64,000 nt of DNA from Chloroflexota bacterium (lineage in GTDB: Bacteria; Chloroflexota; Anaerolineae; UBA4142), in assembly GCA_016215025.1 (NCBI GenBank), contig JACRMI010000191.1, positions 1-64,000 on the forward strand, in the 5' to 3' direction. Below, one piece after another: positions 61,299-64,000 of this stretch. How positions within the stretch are numbered: position 1 is the stretch's first letter; each line of letters starts with the position of its first letter. The notes under the pieces were generated by a model, which saw only the letters and a list, made by a program, of their open reading frames with translations, was not told the DNA's origin and did no database searches. The position numbers and the translations under genes were made by a program.

Positions 61299-63355
61299 TT
61301 CAACTCACTTGGTGGCACCTTGTTCGTCATTGGCGATTAAACCTTGCGGTGTGGCTGTGCCTGACTCTGGCTCTAGTTCTAGCTGCCACTCAATCCGGCT
61401 ACACCGATGCTATTGCCGCGCGCGAATTGAGTCAAACCTGGGATGCTGCGGCTCCTTCCCAACGAAGTGTGCTAGTGACAGGTCCTCGCGACCCGTTCAC
61501 CGACAAGTTGTATGCGAGTTTACAAGAGAAGCTGGGGAGTCTTTTGATGGACCGAATGGTGATTCGCCATGCGGCAATAATTTCAGATCCGCCGGATCCG
61601 GCAGATAGCACAAAAGCTTTCAAGCGTCTCGATGTTTTTTCGTTCGACTTGTTGAGCCAGACCGTGCGGGTCATTGAGGGCAAGCTGCCCGATGCGGTCA
61701 ACTTGGTGCGAGTCCCGGAGCCATGGCGACCACCGCCGATAGAAGCCGTTATCGGGGTGCGTGCTGCCGCACAATCCGGTTTACGCGTTGGCGATCAATT
61801 GATCGCCAGCGGAAAATATCATCGCTTGAACATTGTGGGAATTGTCGAGCCGAACGATCCCCGCGCTGATATTTGGGGCGAGGATTTGAGCGCGTTTGAA
61901 ACAATATCAAACACTCCCTCGCTCATCATCGATTCCTATTCGATGCAAAGTTACTACCCGCAACGACCGATTTTTCTCCACGAGGTGTCTTGGCGGATCA
62001 CGTTAAATCCTCAGCGTATCACCATTGGCAACGTGGACACGCTCCGTTCCGACTTGGTCAATATTCAGACCCAATCGGCAACCGTGCGCGCGGTAACCCA
62101 CACCGGTCTTGTTCAAATTCTTGACGATTATTTGGCGCGGCTATCACGGTTGCGGATCGCGCTCTTTTTGCTCACCGCCCAGACGCTCATGTTTGTGTTG
62201 TACACACTGACGATGCTCGCGTCGTTTGTGGTGAACCGCTCCCATGTCGAATTGACAACACTTTCTGGGCGAGGCGCAAGCGTCTGGCAAATCACTCGTC
62301 TATTTGCCCTGGAGAATCTTATTTTGGCAATGATAGCGATGAGCGCCTGCCCGGCTTTGGCAATTGGCGTGATGCGCCTGTGGAGCGATACATCGTCAAT
62401 CATGTTGTCCAATAACGCATGGATGCTTGCAGGAGTTGTCGCCGTCCTGGGTTGGCTAACGCTCGTCGCGCCGGTTTTTGTCGCCGCACGACGAACCAAG
62501 TCTGAATCACATCTGGCGTACGCCCAGCCACCGCAACCCTCACAAATCCAAAAACGCTATCTCGATTTGTACTTGCTTGCATTTGGCGCACTATTATTTT
62601 GGCAACTCAATCAAGCCAATTCCTTTGTGACTAACCGCTTGGGGAACACCTTGGTAGCTGATCCCATACTCATGATCGGACCTTCACTCTTGCTGGTCGG
62701 CGTAGCGATGGTCTTTTTGCGGCTGCTGCCTTTCTTGCTACGATTGGTCGCTTGGCTTGCTCAAAATCTACAAGGTGCGACCTTCTCTCAGAGTCTGTTA
62801 CACTTGGCTCGCGATCCAGTGCAATCCAGCCAGGTAGTATTATTGGTCAGTCTCACGACAGGAATGATCCTGTTCACCCAGACCTTGGAAAATCACTTGG
62901 CGACGAGTCCTGAGACTATGGGGCGTTATTTGGCAGACGCTTTGCGAACAAATGCACTCGCGCTCGTCCTGTTCAGCGTGATGGTGTTTTTCATGACACA
63001 TCTCTTTGCCATGCAAGAACGAGCAAATGAGTTTGGCATCTTGCGCTCCATGGGTCTTGCGTTTCGTCAGTGGTTGACTTGGCTGATGATAGAAGGCATG
63101 TTGGTGCTGTTCCTCGGATTGATGGCAGGAGTTGTCGTGGGTCTCGGCTTGTCGAACATCATGATCCCGTACCTTTCGCAGGCGCTCACCGGTTGGCAAC
63201 TCGGCCGCACTATCGAGCAGGCGACTGTCAATTGGAGCGTTGTCGTTCAGTCCTATGGTCTCTTGATCGCCGTTTACGGATTGGCTCTCATTCTCTTGTG
63301 GCTGGTTCTCGTTCGCACGCGAGACCATTGGACAATCCACTCTAAGAACGAGTGA
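61295..63355 (+). CDS. FtsX/MacB-type ABC transporter permease, second
   Basis: A 686-residue permease with an N-terminal helix (about 13-32), an outer domain to about residue 280, helices with HVELTTLSGRGASVWQITRLFALENL and a C-terminal group with ERANEFGILRSMGLAFRQWLTWLMIEG. It is a shorter paralogue of the upstream permease; the ATG overlaps its stop codon (ATGA). Together with the ATPase that follows it should form one ABC complex. Confidence 0.82.
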   Translation: MIQLTWWHLVRHWRLNLAVWLCLTLALVLAATQSGYTDAIAARELSQTWDAAAPSQRSVLVTGPRDPFTDKLYASLQEKLGSLLMDRMVIRHAAIISDPPDPADSTKAFKRLDVFSFDLLSQTVRVIEGKLPDAVNLVRVPEPWRPPPIEAVIGVRAAAQSGLRVGDQLIASGKYHRLNIVGIVEPNDPRADIWGEDLSAFETISNTPSLIIDSYSMQSYYPQRPIFLHEVSWRITLNPQRITIGNVDTLRSDLVNIQTQSATVRAVTHTGLVQILDDYLARLSRLRIALFLLTAQTLMFVLYTLTMLASFVVNRSHVELTTLSGRGASVWQITRLFALENLILAMIAMSACPALAIGVMRLWSDTSSIMLSNNAWMLAGVVAVLGWLTLVAPVFVAARRTKSESHLAYAQPPQPSQIQKRYLDLYLLAFGALLFWQLNQANSFVTNRLGNTLVADPILMIGPSLLLVGVAMVFLRLLPFLLRLVAWLAQNLQGATFSQSLLHLARDPVQSSQVVLLVSLTTGMILFTQTLENHLATSPETMGRYLADALRTNALALVLFSVMVFFMTHLFAMQERANEFGILRSMGLAFRQWLTWLMIEGMLVLFLGLMAGVVVGLGLSNIMIPYLSQALTGWQLGRTIEQATVNWSVVVQSYGLLIAVYGLALILLWLVLVRTRDHWTIHSKNE

Positions 63356-63363
63356 ATTTTTTT

Positions 63364-63440
63364 GCCGCAGAATCACACAGTCCGTCACGGAAACCAAATT
63401 TGTTTTTCAGTGTATTTCTGTGCGATTCTGTGGCAGCAGA
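63364..63440. repeat. Inverted repeat, CACAGAA family
   Basis: GCCGCAGAATCACACAG at the left and CTGTGCGATTCTGTGGC at the right. It resembles 53886-53990 and lies between the second permease and the ATPase. Confidence 0.6.
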
Positions 63441-63449
63441 GATGTTGTG

Positions 63450-64000
63450 ATGGAAACCAAACCCTTTGTGCTATGCGATAATCTGGTCAAGATTTATCAG
63501 ATCGCCGAACAAAAAGTTGTTGCGTTGCAAGGATTGAACTTGGAAATCGAGCAAGGCGAAATGATGGCGCTGATCGGTCCATCAGGCGCAGGTAAATCCA
63601 CATTGCTCAACGTGATCGGCGGACTGGACACACCCAGCGCCGGGAAAATTTCGGTGGCAGATTGGGATTTGCTCCGACTAGGTGAACAGGAGCGAGTAAA
63701 ATACAAGCGCGAGGTAGTGGGATTCGTCTGGCAACAACCTTCACGCAATCTGTTGAACTATCTTTCAGCGCGCGAAAATATCGAATTGCCCATGCAACTG
63801 AATAGCGTGAATGCCACCGAACGAAGAAAACGCGCGCTTGAGTTGCTCGACTTGGTGAACTTGGCGAATCGCGCCGAATGGCGTCCCGAGCGTCTCTCCG
63901 GTGGAGAGCAACAGCGAGTAGCAGTCGCCGTCGCGTTGGCAAATAATCCACCATTGCTACTGGGCGACGAGTTGACGGGTCAAGTGGATTCAGAATCGGC
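63450..64000 (+). CDS. ABC transporter ATP-binding protein, LolD/MacB-like (cut by window end)
   Basis: The first 183 residues are in the window. It opens METKPFVLCDNLVKIYQIAEQ and has Walker A GPSGAGKST, the Q-loop FVWQQ, signature LSGGEQQR and Walker B LLLGDELTG: a complete ATPase core up to the D-loop. The family matches the two FtsX-type permeases just upstream. The frame is open to the end of the window. Confidence 0.9.
   Translation, partial: METKPFVLCDNLVKIYQIAEQKVVALQGLNLEIEQGEMMALIGPSGAGKSTLLNVIGGLDTPSAGKISVADWDLLRLGEQERVKYKREVVGFVWQQPSRNLLNYLSARENIELPMQLNSVNATERRKRALELLDLVNLANRAEWRPERLSGGEQQRVAVAVALANNPPLLLGDELTGQVDSES

Overview
The window looks like a chromosomal segment of an uncultured-type Chloroflexota (Anaerolineae-like) bacterium. 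There is no rRNA gene, so this is an inference from content: lipoprotein and proline/threonine-linker surface proteins, DUF11 and propeller-repeat secreted proteins, a histidine phosphatase/DUF3090 plus SCO1664 pair, a DUF5667-like head on a cytochrome, multi-PAS kinases, and spacers full of dispersed palindromic repeats. No phage, transposase or CRISPR array was seen.

Layout. (1) 467-9911, + strand: a ubiquitin-like conjugation cluster. In order it encodes an E1-type activating enzyme fused to a GntR winged helix, a membrane protein ending in a prokaryotic RING finger, a Ubl-E2 fusion, a free Ubl, an FHA-JAMM peptidase, a second JAMM peptidase, a membrane FHA protein, a membrane VWA protein and an anchored TolB-like propeller. 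E1, E2, E3-like, modifier and deconjugase are all present with the key residues visible. A strong promoter preceded by a direct/inverted GGTACC pair lies before the E1 gene, so the E1 may regulate its own operon. (2) 10273-12358: a methyltransferase and a PrsW-type membrane protease. (3) 12465-19757, - strand: an electron-transfer operon with a b-type membrane subunit, a 12-haem cytochrome, a poly-4Fe-4S protein, an FAD/NAD oxidoreductase and a cytochrome with 44 CxxCH motifs built from 39-residue repeats. (4) 20086-30967, + strand: three tandem NitT/TauT-type binding lipoproteins without permease or ATPase, then a multi-PAS histidine kinase, a receiver protein and a receiver-PAS-GAF-kinase hybrid. 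(5) 31276-36169, - strand: a two-component system with downstream small membrane proteins, a CPBP protease homologue and a GIN-domain lipoprotein, resembling a cell-envelope stress module.

(6) 36879-37021: one intact tRNA-Glu and one 3'-truncated tRNA-Glu. (7) 37135-41687, - strand: a methyltransferase, a SCO1664-family protein, a histidine phosphatase-DUF3090 fusion, an aldo/keto reductase and a Nudix hydrolase, the last ones translationally coupled. (8) 42371-49743, + strand: a secreted metzincin-like protease, surface/LysM lipoproteins, a Nudix hydrolase, a GNAT acetyltransferase and a class V aminotransferase. (9) 49886-55887: a secreted repeat protein, a small Cys-rich protein, an overlapping kinase/deazaflavin-reductase/YdeI trio, a PIG-L deacetylase (-) and a zinc alcohol dehydrogenase. 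(10) 56131-64000: a DUF11 surface protein whose 3' end has been overwritten by a dispersed repeat, two large FtsX-type permeases and the first part of their ABC ATPase, cut by the window end.

All positions, motif counts and residue numbers were read by eye; no homology search was possible.
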